From Enchytraeus crypticus (lineage: Eukaryota > Annelida > Clitellata > Enchytraeida > Enchytraeidae): a stretch of 64,000 nt of DNA. Shown here piece by piece: positions 49,561 through 60,155 of this stretch. Within the stretch, counting starts at the first letter, position 1, and each line of letters starts with the position of its first letter. The stretch is from assembly GCA_905160935.1 (NCBI GenBank), contig CAJHZI010000429.1, positions 22,501 to 86,500 on the forward strand, given 5' to 3'. The notes below the pieces were generated by a model. It was not told the origin of the DNA, did not search any database, and saw nothing but the letters and a program-made list of their open reading frames with translations. Made by a program: the position numbers and the translations under genes.

Positions 49561-52500
49561 GATTCAGGAGGAACGTCAAATTCTGGATCAGAACAAGGGT
49601 CACAGTCTGAATCATTGTCAACATCGACACAAACAGGATCATCGGGTGATCTATTTGTGATTCCACCCTGAACCAAGGGTTGATTGTAGACCGGAGCCGT
49701 GTTTACACACTCTGCATATCTGTAGAACATCTCTACTGGTCGATCGATACAGTCTGTGAAATATATATGTAGAAATTATATATCAGCAATATTATTATAT
49801 AACATTCAAGGCTATGGTACTTTCAAGAGCAAATTTAAACATTATGAAAAATTAAATTGTCACTAATCAATATTTCTACAAAAGCCAGCACACTGTAATT
49901 CGTTAGAAAGCTTGTCCACCCTAGTTTGCTACAGCAATAAGCATATATATTTATCTTCAATTATATATTAGTTAAATCTATATAGCAAATTAATATCATG
50001 TACCAGATCTGAAACAAAGTGCAGCTAATATCCAAACTATCAAACCTAATATATCATCATTATAATAGTACAATATACTGTGAGAGGAAGCAGCGAAGCT
50101 ATCACACAATTTGAAATTTATTACTCATTTTCAGACTAAGACCAATGTTTCATATCAGTTCAGCGTTTCAATTTTGCATAATAAGACTTATAATGTATTA
50201 AATTACAACATTTTTAAAGCATACAATGCAAGTAACACATTTTTATTATTACCCGAGGTCCAGTAAAAATATACCCTAGTAATACTCAACCTAAACGTAT
50301 TAAGCAATTTAAAATAACATACTGTACAGTAATGGGAGTGCTGTTGAGTAAAATAAACATTCTTCACATACAAAGATGCAAATAAATTTTAGCCCTAGAA
50401 GACAATAATACAACACAGCACAATAAATATACTATTCTATACTATTCGATCTACAGACTCTATAGTCTGTAGGTCGTGTAGAATTGTTATTTAAAACTTA
50501 TCACTCTGTAACCTAGCTGGTTACATGTACAATTTCCTACACACAATCTACTTTCATGCTCCATCTACCAACAAAAATCTTCATACCATCATGATACATT
50601 CAGATTCTAAGGAAAGATTTCATGATCCCGACGTGGTTTATCAGGGTAACCTAACCTTCCTCAGTTCCTGCTTGTTACTACTTATGAAGTAAATGGTTTT
50701 TGGGTAGTCAAGAAGTATTCTATAGTGGCTTGCATGCAACATGTATTTGACATCAAGTGAATATTACACATACAGGGTCAGTAAAAAAAAGATTATACAT
50801 GCAAAAAGTTTGAATGTCTCAGGCTATTGTTAATATTTTCCAATAAAACTTTGACAAATTACTAAAGGACTAATTTCTGATGGGGTGGAAAAATTTTCAT
50901 CCAGTTTGGTACATGGTTTGGCTAGTTATGCAAGTTTCAGCAGAGCAACCCCCCATTCTTTCAAGTACTGTAAATATAAATTATATTTAGTTCTATTTTG
51001 GCCCTGAAAAGGGCCGTTGTAGTGGTTCAGAAAGAACCAGTTGTATCTGCTAGCATTACTAACTATGCGATATGCTTTCCTCCAGCTGCTACGCAGGACT
51101 GCAGTCACTTTCGGAACTCTAGGACAGCCTCGTTGATTCCAGCTTGGGACACTCTCTCCCAGATCGATTGTAGCACACTTCCTGCAGTTCTGTCCTGTTT
51201 TTAGGCTTCGGCTGGTGTTTCTGATAGAGATGCAGCATGGTAATGGCATGGCATGGATCCCCAGACATAGTAATCCAGAGGATTTAGATCAGGAGAGTTT
51301 GGAGGCCATTCATTCTTCTAAATGAAACCCGGGTTTCTCTCGCTGATACATTCCTGTGCATGATGAGATGCATGAGCCGGAGCACCATTCTGCTGAAAGA
51401 CGAAACCAATTGATAGAAGAGCATAGCAATCATCAAACAGCTCCGGAAGCAAAGTGTTGACGTAATACGGAGAGTTCACCTTTACCTTCTTGTCAATGAA
51501 GTGCAATCTGCCCTTACTGTTGTATCAAATGCCATTTTGAGGTAAAAATGGGGGGTTACTCTGCTGAAACTTGCAAAACTGGCCAATTTATGTACCAAAA
51601 TGGATGAAAATTGGTCACCCCATCAGAAATTAGTCCTTTAGTAATTGGTAAAAGTTTTAGTGGAAAATATTAACAGTAGCCAGAGATATTCAAACTTTTT
51701 GCAGGTGTAATCATTTTTTTTACTCACCCTGTATTAATGCATAAATTTATGCACCTAGATTCTACAATATTCCATTATGTTGACAAGTTTATATATGTTC
51801 ATTTATTTGAACAGAGGAGGCAAAGGAAGCTACCATATAAGCCATATTTCTTCAAAGTTATTGACTACATTTAGGTGTAGATAAGGCATAAAACCCTACA
51901 CTATATGTAGTAATCTTAAAAACTAGACCTTGGCTTCTGACAGGATTAAATATTATAAATACATTTATTACACTATACTACAAAAGAAAACGATTTAAGC
52001 AAAATATGTATGTTCAGTCAAATAGTGTCAAAAGGAATAAATGACAACAAACCAAAATGTTTGGCAATAACTTGTCTGACTCCATTTTCTTCATTCAATC
52101 TACCTTGCACTCGCAGAACAGTTCCCACAGGAAATACACTTTTTTTCTTCTCAATTTCTTCCAACAAGGCATCAAGTCTCTGTGCCAAAGCAGTACCTCT
52201 AAATGTCTCTTTCATCGTGGCACTCTCTAGCACTGAAGGAGGAGTAAAGCAAACACACTGTATCTCTCCAGTACCATCGTTCAGCATGTACACATTAGCA
52301 CCCTGTCGACTATCAATGTCAACAATGCTACCGAATATATCCACTGTTCTAATAAGACACTCTCCGGCCAGTAGAATGAACGGGTCCTTCAGAACTAGCG
52401 GCAACGTAAGAATTTGTTCTATAAATAGCTTGGCATGAGACGCGGGAATTTGATCTATAAATAGCTTGGCACGAGATAAGGGCTGCTCAGCTACACGTAA

Positions 52501-52794
52501 GCCTTCCACCTCTGCTTCATGTCTTATTGTCTCATACGGTATTTCTGGATCATCATCAATAAGCATTTCTTCGTTCAATAATGTCTCACCAGAAACATCT
52601 GATTCAATTCTTTCAGGCGAGTCAATTGATTCGATATTACCACAAGAGCTTGTAGTGTTGTCAGGTGTGTCAGAAGAAGCAGCACTAGCAGGAGCATCAT
52701 CCGAGTCTCCCCTAGCAGCACTCGCAAAAGATTTAAAAGAATAAACACTATCATTAGAGTCATCTAGGTCAACTCGGACGGGAGAGAGATCCAT
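49458..52794 (-). CDS. STN1-like: STN1-like CST complex subunit, two exons
   Basis: STN1 works with CTC1 and TEN1 on single-stranded telomeric DNA and in fill-in synthesis by polymerase alpha-primase. Exon 1 is 52794-52053 and exon 2 is 49753-49458; G/GT..AG/AC rebuilds Asp248 in phase and gives 345 residues. Residues 1-105 are acidic and Ser-rich. AKLFIEQIL (121-129) fits human AKLYIRDIL. The OB fold follows (about 150-247): VDIFGSIVDI against VDVLGTVIGV, NDGTGEIQCVCF against DDSTGVINCICW, then GTVLRVQGRL. In exon 2 PVEMFYRYAECV...YNQPL fits human PVWNIQIARMLEL...YDQPF. After residue 283 comes an Asp/Glu/Pro tail ending in two 16-residue repeats (314-345). The C-terminal winged-helix region of human STN1 (368 aa) is absent. 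If exon 1 were not spliced it would stop at 52018. The mapping to STN1 is by eye. Confidence 0.75.
50773..51731 (-). mobile_element. mariner/Tc1-like element, internally deleted, in the STN1-like intron
   Basis: TA at both sides (50771-50772 and 51732-51733) flanks inverted ends of more than 150 bp (CAGGGTCAGTAAAAAAAA on the left; CAGGGTGAGTAAAAAAAATG read inversely on the right). The - strand encodes the C-terminal half of a transposase: LHFIDKKVKVNSPYYVNTLL, FVFQQNGAPAHASHHAQE, then WPPNSPDLNPLDYYVWG after a small frame change. The N-terminal DNA-binding half and first catalytic Asp are deleted. The second Asp reads Asn (QQNGAPAH instead of QQDGAPAH). It cannot move by itself. Confidence 0.9.
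51800..51950 (+). repeat. family C 3' fragment, diverged
   Basis: GAGGAGGCAAAGGAAGCTAC, TTGACTACATTTAGGTGTAG and ACTAGACCTTGGCTTCTGAC are weak matches to family C order. Confidence 0.4.
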
Positions 52795-53864
52795 ATTGAC
52801 AATATTCTGAAAGTCAATTGAGTAAATACATCGGGAGTACTCTCAAAGTTATCAGCTGAAGAGAAGCATTAATAGTCAGAGTTAGTATAGACTATTAAAT
52901 CACCAATTGGGTGAGCAGTCTTAACACTGGATAGAAATCTCTCACTTGAGGAGCATCTACCAAAACCTAAATTGAAAAAGATTTATATTTGATTTAATAT
53001 TATTTCATTTAATATTAAAAGAACTTGAAAGCAGAGTTTCATCGTAGACACATTGAGCTACAACATAGATCAATAGGTTGATATATAGACTCTGCCAAAA
53101 ATATCAATATACCTTAAACATAACGTAAACCGGTCTTTAAATAAATAAAATCAAATTGCCTTTATCATTAGTAAGTGTAATTAATTACATTTAGTTTTTT
53201 TTCTGAACTAAAACACTTCTCTTCATTAGAAATTAAACACTCAAGTATAAGGCATTATAGTATGGATGTGAATAAACCGATAGGTACTGGTATATATTCC
53301 AGTTAAGCAAAGTCATATCTAAAATCCAATAATAATTTTCAAAAATATGAGTTTATTATTTACAATTATCGAGAGAGAACCAATATGGCAAATGATGACA
53401 AATGCAAAAAGATTAACGGTTTATAACGGTTAAGATTATTAAATAAATATTAACGGTAACTGCAAACCTGATTGTTTACAGAAACTGCCATAGGATTTGT
53501 TATAGCAAGATGTAAACAACCAAATATTATAACAGAGAAGATTAGGCTAATAAGGGCATCTCTACAGACTAAATTACCCTTTTATAGTTAATAAAAAAAC
53601 TTTAAAGACACTGAAATATTTTTCACTGAATAATGACAAGAGCATGCTTGGAGATAATTATATATTGAAGAATTATAACTAATTAGCTGATAGCATTAGT
53701 TCGGCCTCAAATGTAGCTACTAAAATTTGTCAACAATTAATCAGCTGAGACCTGAACGGTGGAAGAAAGATTATAAGCATTATACGGGGATTAGCTGTTA
53801 TGTAGTAAATTAGTAGAAAAACTTCAAATTCCACACTTTCTACATTTATACTTTATATGCATAA
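52795..53864. other. upstream of the STN1-like gene, nothing recognised
   Basis: AT-rich DNA with no recognised repeat family, CpG-rich stretch or further exon. The promoter of the STN1-like gene should lie here, but no TATA or Inr choice can be defended. Confidence 0.45.
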
Positions 53865-54125
53865 ATGTCTCAATAGCGCAATGGTTAAGGGTGTAGATAA
53901 CGTCATGAAGCTTTAAATGACAGACCCTGAGGTGAATGGAATCCTCGTGGGTTCGAATCCCAGCGGTGCTGATCTGAGAGTAAAATCTCGGACATTCACT
54001 GGACTGGCTACACGGAAAATGGACTAAATTGCCTAACGGATATAACATGTGGTATTAAAAGTGATAGATATCAACATAGTTGATCATTTCACTATAATGT
54101 GTGTTATTATTATTATTATTAAATT
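53865..54125 (+). repeat. tRNA-derived SINE family D, complete
   Basis: A perfect A box (TAGCGCAATGG, 53874-53884) and a perfect B box (GGTTCGAATCC, 53950-53960) are followed by CAGCGGTGCTGATCTGAGAG, GAAAATGGACTAAATTGCCT, ATCAACATAGTTGATCATTT and an (ATT)n tail at 54108-54121. It is the reference copy of the family. The A-to-B distance of 76 nt is longer than in ordinary tRNA genes. Confidence 0.9.
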
Positions 54126-54239
54126 TAAAACATCCTAAAATCTCCAGTTTAAATTTTGATGTTTATTTATTAAGTTCTCGATCCAGTTCTTGCTAAAGTG
54201 ACACGGAATGCTTAACCTCTTGTTTTAGATTTCAAACAA

Positions 54240-54370
54240 ACAGAAAACTACAGTTCATGACAATATCGATAATCGAGCATTTTAAACCAAGTCAAGCCGA
54301 CGAGCCAAAGATAAAGAGGTCTACTAACGATGCATATCCAAATCAGAAAAAACATAAAACGTCATCACCT
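54240..54370 (-). repeat. family E LINE 3' UTR fragment
   Basis: ACTACAGTTCATGACAATAT, AAGTCAAGCCGACGAGCCAA and ACGATGCATATCCAAATCAG are diverged matches to family E in reverse. Confidence 0.55.
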
Positions 54371-54544
54371 GTATTGTAATTTAAGTAGGTTGATCAATAG
54401 TCTAAGTTGAGAGAGAACTTAATTTTAACCCTCTGGTAATATTAATTTGGAGCTTTTGACAGTTTGATTGTTATGCTAAGTATAATACTCGTGTTCTGCC
54501 CGGGCCACAGAAGATTATAATATTATTATATAGACAAACGGTAA

Positions 54545-54664
54545 ACCGAACGTCAGTTTCCTCACTCGAAAGTGATGTCAGTGACGGGAGAACCCAGGAT
54601 TTGAACCCAACAGATACTGATCCGCGGTCGAATGTCTTACCGACATCGCCGCTGTCTCCAGCCA
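54545..54664 (-). repeat. tRNA-derived SINE family A, complete
   Basis: On the - strand GGCTGGAGACAGCGGCGATG, GGTAAGACATTCGACCGCGG, B box GGGTTCAAATCC, CCCGTCACTGACATCAC and GAGGAAACTGACGTTC. Confidence 0.88.
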
Positions 54665-55260
54665 GTGTTAATTGATGGAGTTTTAATTCTTTATGGAGCG
54701 GAAAGCAGAAAATGAAAATGAAAAAGAATTAAAAACTTTTATTTTTGCACGCATATTGCGACAATTAATATTAACACACAAATATTGCAACAATCAGAGA
54801 ACTATGTTTATTTGCGATACACTCAAAATATACAGTGACATACAAAAACAAGGCCGTCAAAGAGGTCACAAGTAACCTATCTAGTTGACCACCCCTCAAT
54901 CATTCAAATTAAAAAATAACTAGGCAAACGAAATAAACCTGAAGTACAAGTAAAATAAATTCTAGTTACTAAAGTTTGAAATAGTAACCACAGGAATTTA
55001 AAAAGAGAATATTGCTTCTGCCGATAAGTCTGAATATAGAGAATCGCTACAGAGAAATACAGAGAACTAAACAGAAACGCAGAGTAGCACTTAATTAGTT
55101 CAAAATTGAAACTTAAGAAAAATTCTATAAATAATTAAACAAGATAGCCCAGTATACATTTTCAACGAACGAACTAATCAAAATAATTAATGTTGAAACG
55201 CAATCAACGAATCCCATGATATTGTATTATTACAGATTAATTAAATGCTTATGACAATGA
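54665..55260. other. intergenic, no gene recognised
   Basis: AT-rich sequence; a 60-codon Lys-rich frame at 54693 has no recognisable motif. Confidence 0.5.
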
Positions 55261-55266
55261 AACTTA

Positions 55267-56220
55267 TTATAACAATGAACTAAAGTAGCTCTTTAATTTG
55301 GATACAAACGATTTAACCGAGTGAGAATTACGTATCACAGTAGGAATTTTGTTCCATTCAAAAATACAATCATAAATATAGGATTTTAAAAAGGTAGGAT
55401 TAGAATTGGAATATATATAATTAGTGTTAGATAGCCTGGTATCATAAGGATGACTTAACTGTAGAGTGCTGAAAATATCTCTAACGGCTATCGACATTAC
55501 ACCATTATAATTGAGACTCTTATAGATAATTTTACAGGCAGATAATGTATAAAGTTGATAAAGTGGTAAAGTGCCATAGTTAATGTATAATTGATTAACA
55601 CGATAGAATTTATGCTGATTTTGCAAGGTTCTTAGAACTCTATTGCAAGAAATTTGGAGTGGACGTAACAGATTTAAAGACGTTTTGCCATAAATTTCAA
55701 TTACATATTGAATTCTTGAATGAATGAGGGCAAAATAAAGATCTCTGCGACAGTTCATGGGAATTAAGTTTCGTCGTCTGTAAAGCACACCATTTAGACT
55801 ATTCACCTTTGAGACTAGAAATTAATGTGATCTTTAAACGAGAGTTTATCATCAAGTAGTATTCCAAGAAATTTGGTAACATGAACCCTATTAATTAGGC
55901 TGTTATTTAGTTTGATGCAAAGATCATTAGATTTAATAAAACTGTCGTCGTCAATTTAGGATGGAATAGTATATACGCCGATTTGGAGCAATTTACTGTT
56001 AATCGATTGTATTTGAACCAGAGGCTTATTTCAGAGAAGGCCAAATTAGCTGATTGGTACAATTCAATAAGATTTTTACCTACTACAAATAGATTCGAGT
56101 CATCTGCAAAAAGTTTTAAAGACGCATTAGAAAAAGCATACTGCATATCATTCACATAGATTAGAAATAGAAGAGGACCTAAGATTGAGCCTTGAGTAGG
56201 AGAATGAGTAGGAGTATATA
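55267..56220 (-). mobile_element. LINE reverse transcriptase fragment (C-terminal half)
   Basis: On the - strand the order is QGSILGPLLFLIYVND (RT motif 4, about 56200-56150), then LKLFADDSNLF with the catalytic ADD (motif 5), WFKYNRLTVNCSKS, a frame change near 55925, KFLGILLDDKLSF, then RRRNLIPMNCRRDLYFALIH, GKTSLNLLRPLQISCNRVLR and FEWNKIP..IRNSHSVKSFV, stopping at 55267. It resembles Jockey/CR1-type elements. The 5' RT motifs and endonuclease are missing. It is one of the longest retroelement coding fragments in the window and one of the better preserved. Confidence 0.88.
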
Positions 56221-56261
56221 CGTGTAGGCTGCATATATTGGACCTGCAAATTTTCAGAACA

Positions 56262-56318
<57 letters not shown>

Positions 56319-56345
56319 AAGAGAGAGAGAGAAAGATAAATCTCG
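56196..56345 (+). repeat. family C end with long (GA)n tail
   Basis: GTAGGCTGCATATATTGGAC and CTGCAAATTTTCAGAACACT are followed by about 75 bp of GAGA repeats (56264-56340). Confidence 0.65.
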
Positions 56346-56789
56346 AGAGAGAGAGAAAAAGATATAGATCTTAAGTAACCGCTCAGCGTTAGTTTCTCAT
56401 CAATATAAATACAATAGGCCTACAAGAAATTTAGTTGAATTAACTCACACAATATTTCATTTTGGATTTTTATTTGTTTGTTATTTTTATCTCTTCAATC
56501 AAATGGGTGGAATGCTCTCGAAATCAAATAAAATATATAGCTTTATTAATCTTTTACATAAATTAAGAGAATTTGTTGCCTTTAAACCAGTACGTCCGAT
56601 AGAATAGTCAACTCAGTTCATGACTTATTATATTTATTAGTTTCCCAGTATCTTCATCAGAAACCAAACTATAGGCATCATCTGCAAACAATATAAATTA
56701 GAGTATTGTATTTGTAGACATGTCACTTGTATGTAGTAAAAATGTAAAGGATCTCGTATGGAACTTTCAGGTATTATGTCTTTAATAGG

Positions 56790-56873
56790 TATTAGCGACG
56801 TCCCCGACATCATCCTTGTATGAGGAAACCTTAATATTATTATTAGGGGTTAAACCTTTAATATTATTATTAC

Positions 56874-56919
<46 letters not shown>

Positions 56920-56920
56920 G
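56790..56920 (+). repeat. family G SINE tail with (ATT)n
   Basis: GCGACGTCCCCGACATCATC, CTTGTATGAGGAAACC and TTAAACC are followed by about 65 bp of ATT repeats. Confidence 0.75.
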
Positions 56921-57110
56921 CGAATAGCATTATATCTTTAAAAAGTTTTAAAAACTAGCTGAAATAAAATGCTAATTATATTGGTCTATAACTTGTAAAT
57001 TTCTTTCTTGCACCCGATTTGAAGAAGACGGGATGAATAATTAGCAATTTTCATTTTTATGGAAATCAATCAATATATAACAAGTTAACGCCCGGTTCCT
57101 CGCCATAGGC

Positions 57111-57260
57111 AATGTCAGGGACGTCTCAAGCAGACTCTGCACCAACATACGAAATCCACTACACGTTGACGACTGAGTATACCAAGATCGCAGAAAATAT
57201 TGAGATCGAAACAGTGCAACACTATGATCCCAGACAAGAGGATGAAGATATTGACCTATG
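57111..57260 (+). CDS. possible small coding exon or short ORF (49 codons)
   Basis: From ATG at 57111 the frame is open for 49 codons: MSGTSQADSAPTYEIHYTLT, then TEYTKIAENIEIETVQHYDP, then RQEDEDIDL and a stop. The composition (many Glu/Thr/Ile/Asp, no low-complexity run) looks more protein-like than neighbouring frames and could be the acidic cytoplasmic end of a membrane protein. AG dinucleotides precede it at several places. The first bases overlap a family G SINE end. Not recognised; no partner exon was found on the + strand. Confidence 0.2.
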
Positions 57261-57344
57261 ACGGAAAGGGATGGGTTTTTAGCTCGCCCAGGAAAGTTTC
57301 ACTTTCTAATAATCTCATTTAGAAGACGCGCTGGGGGTAGTTCT

Positions 57345-57537
57345 GCTGTTTTCACTGATGGGGGGTAGTACGCTTTTCACTGGTGGGGGGTAGTACGCCT
57401 TTTTCACTGGTGGGGGGTAGTACGCCTTTTTTCACTGGTGGGGGGTAGTACGCCTTTCTACACTGGTGGGGGGTAGTACGCCTTTTTTCACTGGTGGGGG
57501 TAGTACGCCTTTTTTCACTGGTGGGGAGGCGTACAGT
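57345..57537. repeat. 27-29 bp G-rich tandem repeat, about 7 units
   Basis: Units contain TTTTTCACTGGTGGGGGGTA followed by GTACGCC. Length varies through the T run. Unusually G-rich for this region. Confidence 0.95.
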
Positions 57538-57539
57538 CT

Positions 57540-58190
57540 TACAACGTACGTATCGAGCGTGAGAGAAAATTCCAGAAATAACAACTAAACTGCTACAGAC
57601 ACATTATTATATAATTGATAACAAACATGAAATACAAAGTTTCGAACAGTCATTGCTATGCAAAAAGATGCTAAAAATTTACAACGTATGGGTAACACGG
57701 AATATATGGACACGTGGAAGCCGGTTGTGGCCAATGGTCACAACCGACTCAATTAATCACCTCTCCACTCTTAAAAAAGAGCCATTAGTAGTTAACTGGA
57801 CTCCAAATTATACGTCCATTAATAAAGCAGTAACACCTTTAAAGAGACGCTTCACGCAAAATGTAATAGTAAAACAAAATGAATAACTTAACTTTCATAA
57901 TTCAAGTAGTCAAAAGCTTCAGGCAAGCAGTGCTTTGCTGATTGACTGATTGATAAATTCGATTGACTGATTCGCATAAATATAGCGTCTTTAAAAATGG
58001 TGAGAATGATAGCCCATAAGTTCCGTAACAAATACTGCACTTTCACAAATAAAATGATTACACATAATAACAGAAATTCATCCGTTATGAAATTTTACAG
58101 TGAAGTCATACATATTAAAGCGATTGAAATGTTAGACCCAAAACAAAATCTATTCACATGAATATTAATTTCAAGATAGTCACTGCAGCG
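57540..58190. other. intergenic, no gene recognised
   Basis: AT-rich DNA. A 77-codon + frame at 57653 has no recognisable motif and is not called. Confidence 0.45.
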
Positions 58191-58194
58191 TACG

Positions 58195-58420
58195 TGTGTC
58201 CTGCTGCATAAAGGTCCAAGGCACATGGACTATGTACAAACCCAACCCACAGGCTTTGACTTATCCATACCTTATATAGCCTACAGCTCGGGAAATGCAT
58301 TATTTCTGAGGTGATTTCACTTTCCGGTTTCCTTCAGTTCTTTCTTAGTCATCTCTTACAACACGCTCATTTAACGGTTTGCCTTTGCTCAGTGTCCCGT
58401 ACACAATACGGGAAACAGCC
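58195..58420 (-). repeat. family C retroposon
   Basis: AAAGGTCCAAGGCACATGGA, CTTTGACTTATCCATACCTT, ATAGCCTACAGCTCGGG, TCTTACAACACGCTCATTTA and CCGTACACAATACGGG give the complete order in reverse without the GA tail. Confidence 0.75.
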
Positions 58421-58469
58421 ACCTCGGCTTCTAGGGATATATAGTTTTCCGTACTCCATTCATTGCCTA

Positions 58470-58650
58470 GCAACAACAATACGATTAGAATGCTACTGTT
58501 GTCCATGAAAACATCGAACACTGTGGAACCAAGTTAAAACCGATGAGCAGAGTGAGGGGTCCATAAACGGTGCGAGCCAAAATTCGGGTAATCAGTCCAA
58601 GGAAGGGTACTAGCGTAATGGAGGTTTTATGTGTTGGTCTCAGGTCATGG
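58470..58650 (-). repeat. family E LINE 3' UTR copy
   Basis: CAACAACAATACGATTAGAA, GTCCATGAAAACATCGAACA, ATAAACGGTGCGAGCC and AATCAGTCCAAGGAAGGGTA match 47280-47450 in reverse over about 170 bp, including the region before the usual family E start. Confidence 0.75.
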
Positions 58651-58929
58651 ACATTATTGAGCATACACACACAATTGTGCAAACATATACAATTATCTCT
58701 CATCAATTAATTAAATTAATATATAAAATCACAGAATCTTTAAATATTTAAATTCAAAAATCCAATTCAACTAACAATAATATCACTAATAAGATTCACT
58801 ATTAATTAGACCCAGATAGCACTTTTATGATCGTTATAATATCGTTATAATATGCGACATTATTAAATCAATAAAACTACTAGACTACTAGTCGTAATAG
58901 GATTAAATCAGATTTTATCGGATTTTATT

Positions 58930-58970
58930 TTTATTTTATTTTATATTTTATTTTTTTTTTTTTTTTTAGG
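58930..58970. repeat. T-rich tract
   Basis: About 40 bp of ATTTTATTTTAT leading into a run of 17 or more T. Confidence 0.9.
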
Positions 58971-59221
58971 CCTATCTTACCCACGAATACCTCCAACCCT
59001 GCTACTGCAACTTAAAGCCCCGACATAATTAATTAATCAAATATTTCATTTATTAATTAATCAACAGTACAGATTACAGAATTTCTGTTAGCATATAAAA
59101 CTGTCCAGTATAACTAACGCGCTCTACTAAACGTACCTTCAAATTCATTTCATAAATGACTTGGGGCCGCCATTACATGTAGTCACTAAAAATTTGATAA
59201 ATTCGTGCTACAGGAGAAATC

Positions 59222-59344
59222 TAATGGTGACGTCAGTTTCCTCACTCGAAAGCGATGTCAGTGACAGGCGAGCCCAGAATTTGAACCCCGCACAAACTGC
59301 TCCGCAGTCGAATATCTAACGACATCGCCACTGGCTCCAGCCAA
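59222..59344 (-). repeat. tRNA-derived SINE family A, complete
   Basis: On the - strand GGCTGGAGCCAGTGGCGATG, ATATTCGACTGCGGAGCAG, B box GGGGTTCAAATTC, CTGTCACTGACATCGC and GAGGAAACTGACGTCAC. Confidence 0.88.
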
Positions 59345-59671
59345 AGAGGAGAGTAACAGGGTGACATGAAAAGCAGTAAATAATGTAAATATTATCAAGG
59401 TTATATTATACATGTAAAAGTGAGATTGTCAGATAATACTGAAAAGTGTCATAATCGTAGATCATACGCTAATATGTAAAATTATAGACAACCAAAATCA
59501 ATACTGAACTGACTTCTATGATATATTGAGCGTAGAAGGAGTTTTTGCAATTTCTCAATCATACAAGCAATATTTCGAAAAACGCAAAAATGTACATATT
59601 AAAAATAAAGATACTGTTAAATTTACACTCACTTTCCCTCGCTACAGCTTGTCTAGTAACAAGTTAACGGT

Positions 59672-59812
59672 TAAAAAGCTGGTAAAGCTGAGGTTAACGT
59701 CAGTTTCCTCACTCGAAATCGAGGTCAGTGACGGGCGAGCCCAGGATTTCAACCCCGCACATACTGATCCGCTGTCGAGTGTCTTACCGACTTCGCCACT
59801 GACTCCAGCCAG
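59672..59812 (-). repeat. tRNA-derived SINE family A, complete
   Basis: On the - strand GGCTGGAGTCAGTGGCGAAG, GGTAAGACACTCGACAGCGG, B box GGGGTTGAAATCC, CCCGTCACTGACCTCG and GAGGAAACTGACGTTAAC with an AGCTTTACCAGC end. It lies 330 bp from the previous copy in the same direction. Confidence 0.9.
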
Positions 59813-59879
59813 GTTTCTATTTATTTGTACTGTCTACCAAACACACCAATGAACACAGTTTAACCAGTTTAGTAACTGT

Positions 59880-60155
59880 ATCTCTCTCTCTAGCGTTCAG
59901 AGAAGTCGTAGGTCCAAGGCATATGTCCCAACCTACATGCAGCTTTCACGCTACATAAAGAGCATTCCATCGATTAATGAGTTAATATCTTCACAAATGG
60001 ATATGCTTCCTCTGCCCCTTAATGTAGCCTACAGCTTGAGCATAATATGGTTTCTGATATGACATCCCCAGTTCTTGCTCAGTCGCCTCTTACAACACAT
60101 GTAGTTTACGGCATGTCAATTTTTCAGTGTTCCGGACACAACACGGGAAAGTTAC
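59880..60155 (-). repeat. family C retroposon, full length
   Basis: On the - strand CCCGTGTTGTGTCCGGAACA, TGCCGTAAACTACATGTGTT, GTAAGAGGCGACTGAGCAAG, AGCTGTAGGCTACATTAAGG, TTATGTAGCGTGAAAGCTGC and CTTGGACCTACGACTTCTCT, then CGCTAGAGAGAGAG. It is the reference copy of family C. Confidence 0.88.

Noticed and set aside
52010-52744. + strand frames of 142 and 92 codons opposite the STN1-like exon
   Set aside because: They are antisense shadows of a strongly supported coding exon and show no motif of their own.
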